Below, piece by piece: positions 17,550-26,610 of a DNA stretch of 64,000 nucleotides (the stretch's first letter is position 1; each line of letters opens with the position of its first letter). The translations under genes and the position numbers were made by a program. The DNA lies in assembly GCF_014353015.1 (NCBI RefSeq), contig NZ_CP060704.1:434001-498000 (forward strand), read 5' to 3'. The DNA comes from Chitinimonas koreensis (lineage in GTDB: Bacteria > Pseudomonadota > Gammaproteobacteria > Burkholderiales > Chitinimonadaceae). The notes beneath the pieces were generated by a model, which worked only from the letters and a program-made list of their open reading frames with translations, was not told where the DNA came from and ran no database searches.

Positions 17550-18884
17550 ATGCCGCACATGAACTGGCCGCAACTGTTGTCCGCCGACCGCCTGCGCGCG
17601 CCGCGCCGGCCGCCCGAGACCGGACCCAGCATCGGCCGCTCCGACTTCCACAAGGATCACGACCGGCTGGCCTTCTCCTCGCCGTTCCGGCGCCTGGGCC
17701 GCAAGACCCAGGTCCATCCGATGAACGAGAACGACCACGTCCACACCCGGCTGACCCACTCGATCGAGGTCGGCTGCGTCGGCCGCTCGCTCGGCATCCT
17801 GGTCGGCCACGCATTGGGCGACCGGCTGCCGGTCCACATCATCCCCTACGACATCGGCGCCATCGTGCAAGCCGCCTGCCTGGCCCACGACATCGGCAAC
17901 CCGCCGTTCGGCCACGCCGGCGAATACGCGATCCGCGACTGGTTCCGCCAGTCGGCCAATGCCTACATGCTGCAGAACCTCAGCGCCGACGAGCGCCGCG
18001 ACGTGCAGACCTTCGAGGGCAACGCGCAGGGCTTCCGCGTCGTCACCCAGCTCGAGAACCACCGCTTCGACGGCGGCATGCGGCTGACCTACGCCACGCT
18101 CGGCGCCACGCTCAAGTACCCGTGGACCAGCGAGCACGCCGGCTTCAAGGAGAAGTTCAGCTGCTACCAGGCCGAGAAGAAACTGCTCGACGAGGTGGCG
18201 CACGAACTCGGCCTGCTGGCCAAGGGCCCCGGCATCTGGTGCCGTCATCCGCTGTCCTACCTGATGGAGGCGGCCGACGACATCTGCTACGCCATCCTCG
18301 ACCTCGAGGACGGCGTCGAGATCGGCATGCTGCCGTTCGAGACCATCGCGCCGATGCTGATCCGGCTGGCCGGCATCGACGACGACCTCTTGGCGCTCGA
18401 AGTGGCCGGCGCGCCGAGCGTGCGGCGCAAGATGTCGCTGCTGCGTTCCAAGGCGATCGACCGCTGCGTGCGCGAGGTGACGGCGGCCTTCATGCGCCAC
18501 CACGACGCGCTGCTGGCCGGCGACTACGAGGGCGACCTGATCGCCTCCTGCCCCGATTTCGTCCGCCACGGCATCCGCGACGCCAAGCAGCTGGCGCGCG
18601 ACCGCATCTTCAACGCGCGGCGCAAGGTCGAGATCGAGGTCGGCAGCTTCACCTGCCTGGACATCCTGCTCGAGGCCTTCTGCGGCGCGGCCTACCAGCT
18701 GCGCACCGAGCCGGACCGGCTGAGCTTCCGCAACAAGCGCATCCTCGACCTGATGGAGTACAACGCGCCGCACCGCGAATGGCCGCTGTACGAGAGCTAT
18801 ATGCGGGTGCTCGACTTCATCGGCGGGATGACCGACAACTACGCGACCTATCTGGCGCAGCAGGTCGGCGGCATGGGGCGGTAA
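17550..18884 (+). CDS. dgt: Deoxyguanosinetriphosphate triphosphohydrolase-like protein
   Basis: 444 residues. The HD-domain metal ligands are visible in 'HVHTRLTHSIEVGCVGRSLG' (first His), 'CLAHDIGNPPFGHAGEYA' (HD pair and a following His) and 'VTQLENHRFDGGMRLTY'. Length and motif order match the dGTPase family, which removes triphosphate from dNTPs and can limit phage replication by lowering dNTP pools. It is monocistronic and followed by a REP-type inverted repeat. ATG 17550 is used. ATG 17559 is also possible. Confidence 0.9.
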   Translation: MPHMNWPQLLSADRLRAPRRPPETGPSIGRSDFHKDHDRLAFSSPFRRLGRKTQVHPMNENDHVHTRLTHSIEVGCVGRSLGILVGHALGDRLPVHIIPYDIGAIVQAACLAHDIGNPPFGHAGEYAIRDWFRQSANAYMLQNLSADERRDVQTFEGNAQGFRVVTQLENHRFDGGMRLTYATLGATLKYPWTSEHAGFKEKFSCYQAEKKLLDEVAHELGLLAKGPGIWCRHPLSYLMEAADDICYAILDLEDGVEIGMLPFETIAPMLIRLAGIDDDLLALEVAGAPSVRRKMSLLRSKAIDRCVREVTAAFMRHHDALLAGDYEGDLIASCPDFVRHGIRDAKQLARDRIFNARRKVEIEVGSFTCLDILLEAFCGAAYQLRTEPDRLSFRNKRILDLMEYNAPHREWPLYESYMRVLDFIGGMTDNYATYLAQQVGGMGR

Positions 18885-18902
18885 GGCTGGCCGCTGCGTC
18901 AT

Positions 18903-18974
18903 GTAGGTCGGGATTCATTCCCGACGGCACGCTCGGCCGGCGGCGGCGTCGGGAATGAATCCCGACCTGCCGAC
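18903..18974. repeat. REP-like inverted repeat (GTCGGGAATGAATCCCGAC family)
   Basis: The arms GTAGGTCGGGATTCATTCCCGAC and its inverse flank a GC-rich spacer of about 25 bp. Each arm is itself a hairpin (GTCGGGATTCATTCCCGAC). It sits directly after dgt and may serve as its terminator. A related pair occurs at 23,706-23,775. Confidence 0.75.
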
Positions 18975-19083
18975 GACCGACCGGGATCGCTGGACGCCCG
19001 TTGTTGCGCCGATACCCCAACGAGGCCGTTCATGCGGCCATGCTAGAATCGGCGCAAACCGATAATCCGCGAGACTTTCCGCC

Positions 19084-20016
19084 GTGTCCGTCCCCGCCCG
19101 CCTCGTCATCGCCACCCGCGAATCCGCCCTGGCATTGTGGCAAGCGCGCCACATCGCCGCCCGGCTCGAAGCGCTGCATCCCGGCCTCGCGGTCGAGCTC
19201 CTGGGCATGACCACCCAGGGCGACCGCATCCTCGACGTCACCCTCAACAAGATCGGCGGCAAGGGCCTGTTCGTGAAGGAGCTCGAGACCGCGCTGGCCG
19301 AGGGCCGCGCCGATCTCGCCGTGCATTCGATGAAGGACGTGCCGATGCGGCTGCCCGAGGGCTTCGCCATCGCCGCCGTCACCGAGCGCGAGGACCCGCG
19401 CGACGCCTTCGTCTCCAACCGCTACGCCGATGTCGCCGCGCTGCCGCAGGGCGCCGTGGTCGGCACCTCGAGCCTGCGGCGCGAATCGCAGCTGCGCGCG
19501 GCCCGGCCCGACCTGGTGGTGCGGCCGCTGCGCGGCAACGTGCAGACCCGGCTGCGCAAGCTCGACGACGGCGAATTCGACGCCATCATCCTGGCCGCCG
19601 CCGGCCTGCGCCGGCTCGGCCTCGACGACCGCATCCGCAGCGTGCTCAGCGTCGAGGCCAGCCTGCCGGCGCCGGGCCAGGGCGCGCTCGGCATCGAGAT
19701 CCGCGCCGACCGCACCGACCTGGCCGCGCTGCTGGCGCCGCTGAACCATGCCGAGACCGCCGACTGCGTCGCCGCCGAGCGTGCGCTGAGCCTGCGGCTC
19801 GACGGCTCCTGCCAGGTGCCGCTCGGCGCCTACGCCGAGGTGGTCGACGGCCAGTTCCTGCGCGTGCGCGGCTTCGTCGCCAGCCAGGACGGAACCGAGC
19901 TGGTGCGCGCCGAGACCAACGGCAGCCGGGCCGCCGCGGCGAGCCTGGGCCAGCAGGCCGCCAACCTGATGCTGACCGACGGCGCCCGGCCGCTGATCCA
20001 GGCGGCGCAGGGCTGA
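19084..20016 (+). CDS. hemC: Hydroxymethylbilane synthase (porphobilinogen deaminase)
   Basis: 310 residues from GTG 19084 ('MSVPARLVIATRESALALWQ'). Family signatures: 'NKIGGKGLFVKELETALAEG', 'AVHSMKDVPMRLPEGF', 'TSSLRRESQLRAARPDL' and the dipyrromethane cofactor Cys in 'LRLDGSCQVPLGAYAE'. It joins four porphobilinogens into hydroxymethylbilane, the precursor used by HemD. It is the first gene of hemC-hemDX-hemY, with 87 bp to the next start. Confidence 0.97.
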   Translation: MSVPARLVIATRESALALWQARHIAARLEALHPGLAVELLGMTTQGDRILDVTLNKIGGKGLFVKELETALAEGRADLAVHSMKDVPMRLPEGFAIAAVTEREDPRDAFVSNRYADVAALPQGAVVGTSSLRRESQLRAARPDLVVRPLRGNVQTRLRKLDDGEFDAIILAAAGLRRLGLDDRIRSVLSVEASLPAPGQGALGIEIRADRTDLAALLAPLNHAETADCVAAERALSLRLDGSCQVPLGAYAEVVDGQFLRVRGFVASQDGTELVRAETNGSRAAAASLGQQAANLMLTDGARPLIQAAQG

Positions 20017-20103
20017 GGCCGCCCACCACCCGACATCCACCGCCGGCGCGCGCCAGGCCGGCGCGACAGCACAAGACGCAGACCCGCACAGAGGCCGCAG
20101 CCC

Positions 20104-21930
20104 ATGAACCGCCCGCTCGCCCAACGCCGTTTCCTCGTCACCCGCCCCGAGAGCCAGTCCGAGCGGCTGGCCGCGCTGCTGCGCGAAGCCGGCGCCGAAC
20201 CGCTGCTCGCACCGATGATCGCGATCGGCGAATCGGCCGACCCGGCCGGGCTCGACGCCGCGCTGCGGCGGCTCGACGATTTCGACCTGGCGGTGTTCGT
20301 CAGCCCGACCGCGCTCGACCAGGTCGGCACCCGCATCAAGCACTGGCCGACCGAGCTGGCCGCCGCCGTGATCGGCCCGGCCTCGCGCGAGCGCGCCCAC
20401 GAACTCGGCATCCTCGACGTAATCTGCCCCGACGGCCGCTACGACAGCGAAGGCCTGCTCGAGCACCCGTCGCTGGCGCGCATGGACGGCAAGCGGGTGG
20501 TGCTGTTCCGCGGCAACGGCGGCCGCGAGCTGCTGGCCGACACGCTGGTGGCGCGCGGCGCCACGGTCGAGATCGTCGAGGCCTATCGCCGCCTGCCGCC
20601 GACCATGGCGCGCGAAGAGCTGTCGGCGCTGCTGGCCGACGGCTGCGACGGCGTCATCGTCACCAGCAGCGAGGCGGTGCACAACCTGTTCGCGCTGGCC
20701 GACGAGGCGCTGGCGGCCAAGCTCCACGCCAGCCTGTTCTTCGCCAGCCACCCGGCCATCGCCGACGCGGCGCGCCGCGCCGGTGTCGGCCGGGTGATCA
20801 CCACCGCGGCCGGCGACGCCGGCATCGTCGCCTCGCTGACCGAGTGCTTCGCCGTCAACGACAGCCATATCGCTGCGACTGCGGCGCCGGTCACCGCCGC
20901 GTCGCCGGCCGAAGCCGGCTGGGGCCGGCCGCGGATGGAGCGGCGCCGGCCGCTGCGCGTGCTGCGCGCCGTGCTGTGGCTGGCGCTCGGCGTCGGCATC
21001 GGCGGGGCGGCGCTGCATACCTTCTACCGCTACCGCGGCTATGACCCGCAGGGCGAGCTGGTCACCCGGCTGGCCCGGCTCGAGACGCGCCAGCAGCTGT
21101 TCAGCAACGACGAGGCGCGCGACGACGCGCGGCTGCGCGAACTCGACAACCGCCAGATTGCGGTCGACCAACGCCTGGACGAGATCCGCGCCCAGCAGGC
21201 CGACCTGCAGGCGCTCTACGGCGCGGTGGCCGGCGACCACGAGGAGACGCTGCTGGCCGACGCCGAGCTGACGCTGTCGCTGGCCAGCCAGCAGCTGCAG
21301 CTCACCGGCAACGTCGGCGCCGCGCTGGCCGCGCTGTACCGGCTCGACGAACGCCTGTCCGGCCACGACAAGCCGCGGCTGATGCCGCTGCGCCGCGCGC
21401 TGGCCAGCGACATCGAGGCGCTCAAGCGCATGCCGTGGATCGACTACATCGGCATCTCGGCGCGGCTCGATACGCTGGCCGGCGGGATCGACGCCCTACC
21501 GCTGGCGATCGATGCGAAAGCGCGCGAGGAGCGCGAGGAGGCGCGCAGCGGCGAACGCAACGGCCTGCTCGGCGAGCTGGGCCGTGCGCTCGGCGCGCTG
21601 GTCGAGATCCGCCGCATGGATCAGCCCGACGCGGTGCTGCTGGCACCCGAACAGGCGCTCTACCTGCGCGAGCACATCAAGCTGCGCCTGCTCAATGCCC
21701 GGCTGGCGCTGCTGCAGCGCGACGAGAGCAGCTTCCGGCGCGACCTCGCCGCGGCCGACCAGGAGCTGCGCCGCCGCTTCGACCTCAAGGCCAAGCCGGT
21801 GATCGCGACGTTGAAGACGCTCGGCGAATTGCGCGCGGTGCAGCCGGCGCAGGCGCTGCCGAGCCTGTCGGACAGCCTCAACGCCGCGCGCGACGCGCGC
21901 CGCAAGGCCAGCCGGGAGGACAGCAAGTGA
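20104..21930 (+). CDS. hemDX: Fused uroporphyrinogen-III synthase / HemX
   Basis: One uninterrupted frame of 608 residues. Residues 1-250 form a HemD domain ('RFLVTRPESQSERLAALLRE', 'AVFVSPTALDQV', 'VVLFRGNGGRELLADTL', 'DGVIVTSSEAVHNLF'). After a short linker, a single membrane segment at about 288-307 ('AVLWLALGVGIGGAALHTF') leads into a long HemX-type coiled-coil domain ('LETRQQLFSNDEARDDARLR'). HemD cyclises hydroxymethylbilane. HemX is an inner-membrane protein of unclear role. In E. coli they are separate genes. Fusion is known in some betaproteobacteria. The stop overlaps hemY by GTGA. Confidence 0.93.
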   Translation: MNRPLAQRRFLVTRPESQSERLAALLREAGAEPLLAPMIAIGESADPAGLDAALRRLDDFDLAVFVSPTALDQVGTRIKHWPTELAAAVIGPASRERAHELGILDVICPDGRYDSEGLLEHPSLARMDGKRVVLFRGNGGRELLADTLVARGATVEIVEAYRRLPPTMAREELSALLADGCDGVIVTSSEAVHNLFALADEALAAKLHASLFFASHPAIADAARRAGVGRVITTAAGDAGIVASLTECFAVNDSHIAATAAPVTAASPAEAGWGRPRMERRRPLRVLRAVLWLALGVGIGGAALHTFYRYRGYDPQGELVTRLARLETRQQLFSNDEARDDARLRELDNRQIAVDQRLDEIRAQQADLQALYGAVAGDHEETLLADAELTLSLASQQLQLTGNVGAALAALYRLDERLSGHDKPRLMPLRRALASDIEALKRMPWIDYIGISARLDTLAGGIDALPLAIDAKAREEREEARSGERNGLLGELGRALGALVEIRRMDQPDAVLLAPEQALYLREHIKLRLLNARLALLQRDESSFRRDLAAADQELRRRFDLKAKPVIATLKTLGELRAVQPAQALPSLSDSLNAARDARRKASREDSK

Positions 21931-23141
21931 GAGCGCTGATCTGGGTTCTGCTGCTGTTCGCCCTGGCGGTCGGGCTCGCCCTGTTCGCCCATCACAACAG
22001 TGGCTATGCGCTGCTGTTCCTGCCGCCGTGGCGGGTCGAGCTGTCGCTCAACGCCTTCGTGCTGATCTTCGCGCTGCTGGTGCTGGGCGGCTTCGCCCTG
22101 GTGCGGCTGCTGGACTGGCTGCTGGCCATGCCGCGCAACGTGCGGCGCTACCACGAGGCACGCCGCGTCGCCGACGCCCGCCGCTACCGGCGCGAAGCGA
22201 TCACCGCGCTGATCGAGGGCCGCTACCACAAGTCGGTACGCGCGATCCGGCTGGCGCGCGAGGCCGAGGACGAGCGCGAGATGCAGCTGATCGACAGCCT
22301 GATCGCCGCCCGCGCCGCCCATTTCGGCCGCGACTTCGACACCCGCGACCAGAGCCTGGAAGAGGCGCGCAACCATAGCGGCGGCCGCTCGCTGGCGCTC
22401 GACATGCTCGAGGCCGAGATGTTCTACGAGCAGTACCGCAACCGCGAGGCGATGGCCGCGCTGCAGCGCGTCTACGCCCAGTCGCCGCGGCTGACCGCGG
22501 CGCTGAAGCTCGAATTGAAGATCTGCCAGCAGGAGCGCAACCCGGCCCGCGTGATCGAGCTGACCGACCTCTTGGAGAAGAGCGACGCGCTCGATCCGGG
22601 CCACGCCGCGCGCATCCGCAACCAGGCGCGGCTGATGCAGTTGCGCGGCGGCGAGATGGATGCGGCCGCGCTCGAACGCTGGTGGAATGCCCTGAGCAAG
22701 GAAGAGAAGGTGCTGCCCAAGCTGGCCGCCGCCGCGGCGCGCCAGTTCGCCCGCCTTGGCGAAGGCGAGCGCGCCGAGGCGATCCTGGTCGACGCGCTCG
22801 AAGCCGACTGGGACGTGGCGCCGCTCGAGGTCTACGGCGAGCTCGAACGGCTCGGCGTGAAGGGCGACCCGGTGCGGCGGCTGGCGCGCGCCGAGGAATG
22901 GCTGCGCAGCCATATGAACGACCACCAGCTGCTGCTGGCGCTGGGCCGGCTGTGCCGCGACGCCGGGCTGTGGGGCAAGGCCGGCAATTATCTCGAGGCC
23001 AGCATCGCGGTGGCGGCCACGCCGGTGGCGCACGCCGAGCTCGGCCAGATGCTCGAACAGCTCGGCGAGCGCACCGCCGCCGAGGAACACTACCGCGCCA
23101 GCCTCGGCCTGGCGCTGGACCTGCTGGAGAAGCGCGCATGA
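21927..23141 (+). CDS. hemY: HemY, inner-membrane TPR protein of the haem operon
   Basis: 404 residues from GTG 21927, overlapping the HemX stop by four bases. Two N-terminal membrane helices ('VLLLFALAVGLALFAHH' and 'AFVLIFALLVLGGFALVRLL') are followed by 'LDWLLAMPRNVRRY' and a TPR-rich periplasmic or membrane-associated domain. This is proteobacterial HemY, not the Bacillus protoporphyrinogen oxidase of the same name. Its exact function in haem synthesis is unclear. Confidence 0.92.
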   Translation: MRALIWVLLLFALAVGLALFAHHNSGYALLFLPPWRVELSLNAFVLIFALLVLGGFALVRLLDWLLAMPRNVRRYHEARRVADARRYRREAITALIEGRYHKSVRAIRLAREAEDEREMQLIDSLIAARAAHFGRDFDTRDQSLEEARNHSGGRSLALDMLEAEMFYEQYRNREAMAALQRVYAQSPRLTAALKLELKICQQERNPARVIELTDLLEKSDALDPGHAARIRNQARLMQLRGGEMDAAALERWWNALSKEEKVLPKLAAAAARQFARLGEGERAEAILVDALEADWDVAPLEVYGELERLGVKGDPVRRLARAEEWLRSHMNDHQLLLALGRLCRDAGLWGKAGNYLEASIAVAATPVAHAELGQMLEQLGERTAAEEHYRASLGLALDLLEKRA

Positions 23142-23590
23142 CCGCCGCCGCCCTGCTCGCCGCCGCCCATTACCTGGGCGCCATGCTGCTGTTCGGCTGC
23201 CTGCTGGCCGAGCACATGCTGCTGGCGCCGCAACTGCCGCTCGAACGCATGCGCCGGCTGGCGCGCATCGACGCGCTGTTCGGCCTGGCCTCCGGCATCC
23301 AGATCGCGACCGGTGTCGGCCGGATGTTCATGGAAAAGGGCGAGGCGTTCTACCTGCACAACCCGCTGTTCCACGCCAAGCTCACCGTGTTCGTGCTGAT
23401 CGGCCTGTTGTCGATCTACCCGACCGTGCGCATCCTGCGCTGGCACCGCGCCGCGCGCGAGGCCGGCCAGGTGGCGCCGGCCGCCGCCGAATACCGGCGC
23501 GTGCTGATGATCGTGCGGCTGGAGCTGGTGCTGATCCTGCTGCTGCCGGTGCTGGCGAGCCTGATGGCGCGCGGCGTGGGGATGCGTTGA
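23138..23590 (+). CDS. DUF2214 family membrane protein
   Basis: 150 residues from ATG 23138, overlapping the hemY stop (ATGA). Four hydrophobic helices are visible: 'LLAAAHYLGAMLLFGCLLAE', 'LARIDALFGLASGIQIATGV', 'HAKLTVFVLIGLLSIYPTV' and 'LELVLILLLPVLASLMARGV'. This matches DUF2214. Conserved His residues within helices are compatible with cofactor binding, but no function is known. Position at the end of the haem operon suggests co-expression with it. Confidence 0.8.
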   Translation: MTAAALLAAAHYLGAMLLFGCLLAEHMLLAPQLPLERMRRLARIDALFGLASGIQIATGVGRMFMEKGEAFYLHNPLFHAKLTVFVLIGLLSIYPTVRILRWHRAAREAGQVAPAAAEYRRVLMIVRLELVLILLLPVLASLMARGVGMR

Positions 23591-23595
23591 GCTGC

Positions 23596-23776
23596 CCTGT
23601 AGGAGCGGCCGCGAACGGGTGATCGTTCCTCCGGTGCTGTTCGCGGCTGAAGCCGCTCCTGCGGCGTGCGTCTGCTCTTCGGCCGGGTGTGCGCGGCGGT
23701 GTGGTCGGTCGGGCTTTATGCCCGACCGCGATCTTTCCGGCGGCCCTGCTGTCGGGCGTAAAGCCCGACCTACGTT
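23596..23776. repeat. Two REP-like inverted repeats
   Basis: The first pair is GTAGGAGCGGCCGCGAACGG (about 23,599-23,618) with TTCGCGGCTGAAGCCGCTCC (about 23,640-23,659). The second is GGTCGGGCTTTATGCCCGACC (about 23,706) with GTCGGGCGTAAAGCCCGACC (about 23,752). They are the same kinds of element seen at 13,240 and 18,903. The gap holds no gene. Confidence 0.7.
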
Positions 23777-23811
23777 GATTACATGTCTGGCAGCCCCGCC
23801 GAAGACGAACG

Positions 23812-23834
23812 AACGCCCCGCAATGCGGGGCGTT
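23812..23834 (+). terminator. Hairpin terminator after the haem operon
   Basis: ACGCCCCGC-AAT-GCGGGGCGT followed by TTCGTC: a 9-bp GC-rich perfect stem downstream of the DUF2214 gene. It lies between convergent transcription units and may act for both. The T-tract is weak. Confidence 0.6.
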
Positions 23835-23880
23835 TCGTCTGGGACGACGGCGCGCGTCGAAGCGGCGTCCGGCGCCGCGG

Positions 23881-24339
23881 CTAGAGCTGCTCCGGCGTCA
23901 GCATGGTCTTCAGCACCGTCTGCGGCACGCCGTCGCGCAGGCGGAACTGCAGCCACCAGATGCCGCCCTTGCGCACCGTCCAGTCGGCCTCGATGCCGGC
24001 CAGCAGGCTCGCCGCGACGCGGCCGATGGTCGGCTGGTGGCCGACCAGCACCGTGGTGCCGTCGGACTCTGGCCAGTCGCAAGCCGCCAGGTAGTCGGAT
24101 GCGGCCGCGCCGGGATTGAGCCGGCGGTCGACGGCGTGCTCGGGGTTCAGCGTGGCGGCGGTCTGGCGCGCCCGCAGTGCCTCGCTGGCGATCACCCGCG
24201 TGCGGGTCGGCAGCCGTTCGCGCAGCCAGTCGGCCATCCTGGCCGCCTGCTTCTGGCCGCGCGCGGTCAGCCAGCGCGCCAGGTCGTCCTCGCCGGCTTC
24301 GGCCTCGGCGTGGCGCCACAGGATCAGATTGGTCTTCAT
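23881..24339 (-). CDS. sixA: Phosphohistidine phosphatase SixA
   Basis: 152 residues from ATG 24339 ('MKTNLILWRHAEAE'), carrying the RHG/RHAEAE catalytic motif and the second catalytic His in 'TTVLVGHQPTIGRVAASLL'. SixA dephosphorylates phosphohistidine proteins of the PTS-Ntr/Arc type. The start is placed 19 codons into the open frame, where family similarity begins. The extra upstream sequence is the ppk1 terminator. It lies downstream of ppk1, as in many proteobacteria. Confidence 0.93.
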   Translation of the reverse strand: MKTNLILWRHAEAEAGEDDLARWLTARGQKQAARMADWLRERLPTRTRVIASEALRARQTAATLNPEHAVDRRLNPGAAASDYLAACDWPESDGTTVLVGHQPTIGRVAASLLAGIEADWTVRKGGIWWLQFRLRDGVPQTVLKTMLTPEQL

Positions 24340-24356
24340 ATCCTCGCTCCGTGAGA

Positions 24357-24380
24357 AAACGGGGTGCCTTGGCACCCCGT
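24357..24380 (-). terminator. Rho-independent terminator of ppk1
   Basis: A perfect 10-bp stem ACGGGGTGCC / GGCACCCCGT with a two-base centre. On the minus strand it is followed by TTTTC. It lies 18 bp downstream of the ppk1 stop and just ahead of sixA, so sixA may depend on read-through or its own promoter. Confidence 0.75.
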
Positions 24381-24397
24381 CGATCGTCGTTGTCATG

Positions 24398-26497
24398 TCA
24401 GTCGCGGTCTTTCGCCGCGAGTTCTTCGAGCAGCATGATCTGCGCGCCGCGGCGGCGGTCGCCGCGCGAGGTCTTGCGGCGGTAGCGGCCGTCGGGCTGC
24501 ATCTCCCAGGCCTGGCAGTTGTCGACCAGGTAGGGGCGCAGGCCTTCGCGGATCACCCGGCGCTTGGTCTTCGGGTCGAGGATCGGGAAGGCCACCTCGA
24601 TGCGGCGGAAGAAGTTGCGCCCCATCCAGTCGGCCGAGCCGAGGTAGAGATCCTCGGCACCGTCGTTGAAGAAGTAGAACACCCGCGTGTGCTCGAGGAA
24701 GCGGCCGACGATCGAGCGCACCTTGATGTTCTCGCTGAGCCCCTTCACTCCGGGCCGCAGCGTGCAGACGCCGCGCACGATCAGGTGGATGGTGACGCCG
24801 GCCTGGCTGGCGTCGTACAGCGCCTGGATCAGCGCCGGCTCGAGCAGCGAGTTCATCTTGGCGATCACCACCGCGCGGCGGCCGGCGCGCGCGATATTGG
24901 CCTCGCGGTTGATCGCGTCGATCATCGACGAGTGCATGGTGAACGGCGACTGCCACAGCGCCTTGAGCTTGCCCGGATTGCCCATGCCGGTCAGCTGGAT
25001 GAACAGGCTGTTGACGTCGGCGCACTTGTCCTCGTTGCAGGTGAACAGGCCGAAGTCGGTGTAGAGCTTGGCGGTGCGCGGATGGTAGTTGCCGGTGCCG
25101 AGATGGGCGTAGCGGCGCAGCCGGCCTTCTTCGCGGCGCACCACCAGCAGCATCTTGGCGTGGGTCTTGTAGCCGTAGACGCCGTAGACCACGTGGGCGC
25201 CGACGCGCTCGAGCTTGGCCGCCCAGTTGATGTTGGCCTCCTCGTCGAAGCGCGCCATCAGCTCGACCACCACCGTCACTTCCTTGCCGGCCTGGGCCGC
25301 CTCGATCAGCGCCTCCATCAGCGCCGAATCGCTCGAGGTGCGGTAGACCGTCATCTTGATGGCCACCACCTGCGGATCGCGCGCGGCCTGCTGCAGGAGG
25401 TCGATCACCGGGGTGAAGCTCTGGAACGGGTGGTGCAGCAGGATGTCGCCATGGCGGATGGCGGCGAACATGTCGGGCTGCTTGCGCAGTTCCTTGGGCA
25501 CGCTCGGCATGTAGGGCGGGAACTTGAGATCGGGCCGGTCGACCTGGTCGGGCACCTGCATCAGCCGCACCAGGTTGACCGGGCCGTCGACGCGGTAGAG
25601 GTCGTCGCTGTCGAGGCCGAACTGTTCGAGCAGGAAGTCCGAGATGTGGTGCGGGCAGGTGTCGGCCACCTCGAGCCGCACGCCGTCGCCGTACTGGCGC
25701 TGGCTCAGCTCGCCCTGCAGCGCGGCGCGCAGGTCCTTGACGTCCTCCTCGTCGACGTTGAGGTCGGAATCGCGGGTGACGCGGAACTGGAAGCAGCCCT
25801 TGATCTCCATGCCGGGGAACAGCGTGTCGACGTGGGCGTGCACCACCGAGGAGAGGAAAACGAAGCCGTGCTCGATGCCCGACACCTCGGACGGCAGCTT
25901 GATGAAGCGCGGGAAGATGCGCGGCGCCTGCACGATGGCGACGCCGGAATTGCGGCCGTAGGCGTCGCGGCCGTCGAGCTCGACCACGAAGTTGAGGCTC
26001 TTGTTCAGCAGGCGCGGGAAGGGGTGGGACGGGTCCAGCCCGATCGGCGTCAGCACCGGCGCCAGCTCGCGGTCGAAGTAGTCGCGCACCCACTGGCGCT
26101 GCACCTCGTTCCACATGGTGCGGCGCAGGAAGCCGATGCCCTGGGCCGCCATCTCGGGCAGCACCACTTCGCGCAGGATCTTGTACTGCTTTTCGACCAG
26201 CGCGTGGGCGTCCTCGGCGATGCGGTGGTAGGCCGCCTCGGGCGACAGGCCGTCGGGTGCCGCCCGCGCCGTATGCAGGCGGATGTTCTCCTTCAACCAG
26301 GCGACGCGCACCTCGAAGAACTCGTCCATATTGCTCGACACGATGCAGAGGAACTTGAGCCGCTCGAGCAGCGGATTGTTCGGATCCTCGGCCTGGGCCA
26401 GCACGCGCCGGTTGAATTCGAGCAGGCCCAGCTCGCGGTTGAGGAACAGTTCGTGGCCTTGCTCGTGGGGATTGGCTTGGGGTGGCATGCTGGTCAT
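24398..26497 (-). CDS. ppk1: Polyphosphate kinase 1
   Basis: 699 residues, normal for PPK1. The N-terminal domain starts with 'FLNRELGLLEFNRRVLAQA'. The catalytic core has 'VAIKMTVYRTSSDSALMEAL', 'VTVVVELMARFDEEANINWA' and 'YAHLGTGNYHPRTAKLYTDF', which includes the autophosphorylated His region. The C-terminal PLD-like domain contains 'IVGRFLEHTRVFYFFNDGA' and 'SADWMGRNFFRRIEVAFPI'. It reversibly makes polyphosphate from ATP. Gene order ppk1-sixA is common. Its own terminator follows. Confidence 0.97.
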   Translation of the reverse strand: MTSMPPQANPHEQGHELFLNRELGLLEFNRRVLAQAEDPNNPLLERLKFLCIVSSNMDEFFEVRVAWLKENIRLHTARAAPDGLSPEAAYHRIAEDAHALVEKQYKILREVVLPEMAAQGIGFLRRTMWNEVQRQWVRDYFDRELAPVLTPIGLDPSHPFPRLLNKSLNFVVELDGRDAYGRNSGVAIVQAPRIFPRFIKLPSEVSGIEHGFVFLSSVVHAHVDTLFPGMEIKGCFQFRVTRDSDLNVDEEDVKDLRAALQGELSQRQYGDGVRLEVADTCPHHISDFLLEQFGLDSDDLYRVDGPVNLVRLMQVPDQVDRPDLKFPPYMPSVPKELRKQPDMFAAIRHGDILLHHPFQSFTPVIDLLQQAARDPQVVAIKMTVYRTSSDSALMEALIEAAQAGKEVTVVVELMARFDEEANINWAAKLERVGAHVVYGVYGYKTHAKMLLVVRREEGRLRRYAHLGTGNYHPRTAKLYTDFGLFTCNEDKCADVNSLFIQLTGMGNPGKLKALWQSPFTMHSSMIDAINREANIARAGRRAVVIAKMNSLLEPALIQALYDASQAGVTIHLIVRGVCTLRPGVKGLSENIKVRSIVGRFLEHTRVFYFFNDGAEDLYLGSADWMGRNFFRRIEVAFPILDPKTKRRVIREGLRPYLVDNCQAWEMQPDGRYRRKTSRGDRRRGAQIMLLEELAAKDRD

Positions 26498-26572
26498 GGT
26501 GTCATCGTACGGGCTACGGCCCCGGCTTGGAGCGGGGCCCCAGTATAGTCCCGGCCCGGAGGTGGAAACGAA

Positions 26573-26595
26573 AATGGCCGCGCAGGGCGGCCATC
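26573..26595 (-). terminator. Rho-independent terminator of yggX
   Basis: Minus strand: ATGGCCGC-CCTGC-GCGGCCAT followed by TTTCG, 16 bp beyond the yggX stop. A typical GC-stem plus short T-tract. Confidence 0.65.
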
Positions 26596-26610
26596 GGGGC
26601 GTGAAGCGGA

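Noticed and set aside
19030..21366. 778-residue minus-strand frame opposite hemC and hemDX
   Set aside because: Shadow of the haem operon with no recognisable domain.
24116..26548. 810-residue open frame on the plus strand opposite ppk1
   Set aside because: Same reason: antisense to a complete, well-motifed gene, with unnatural His/Asp-rich composition.
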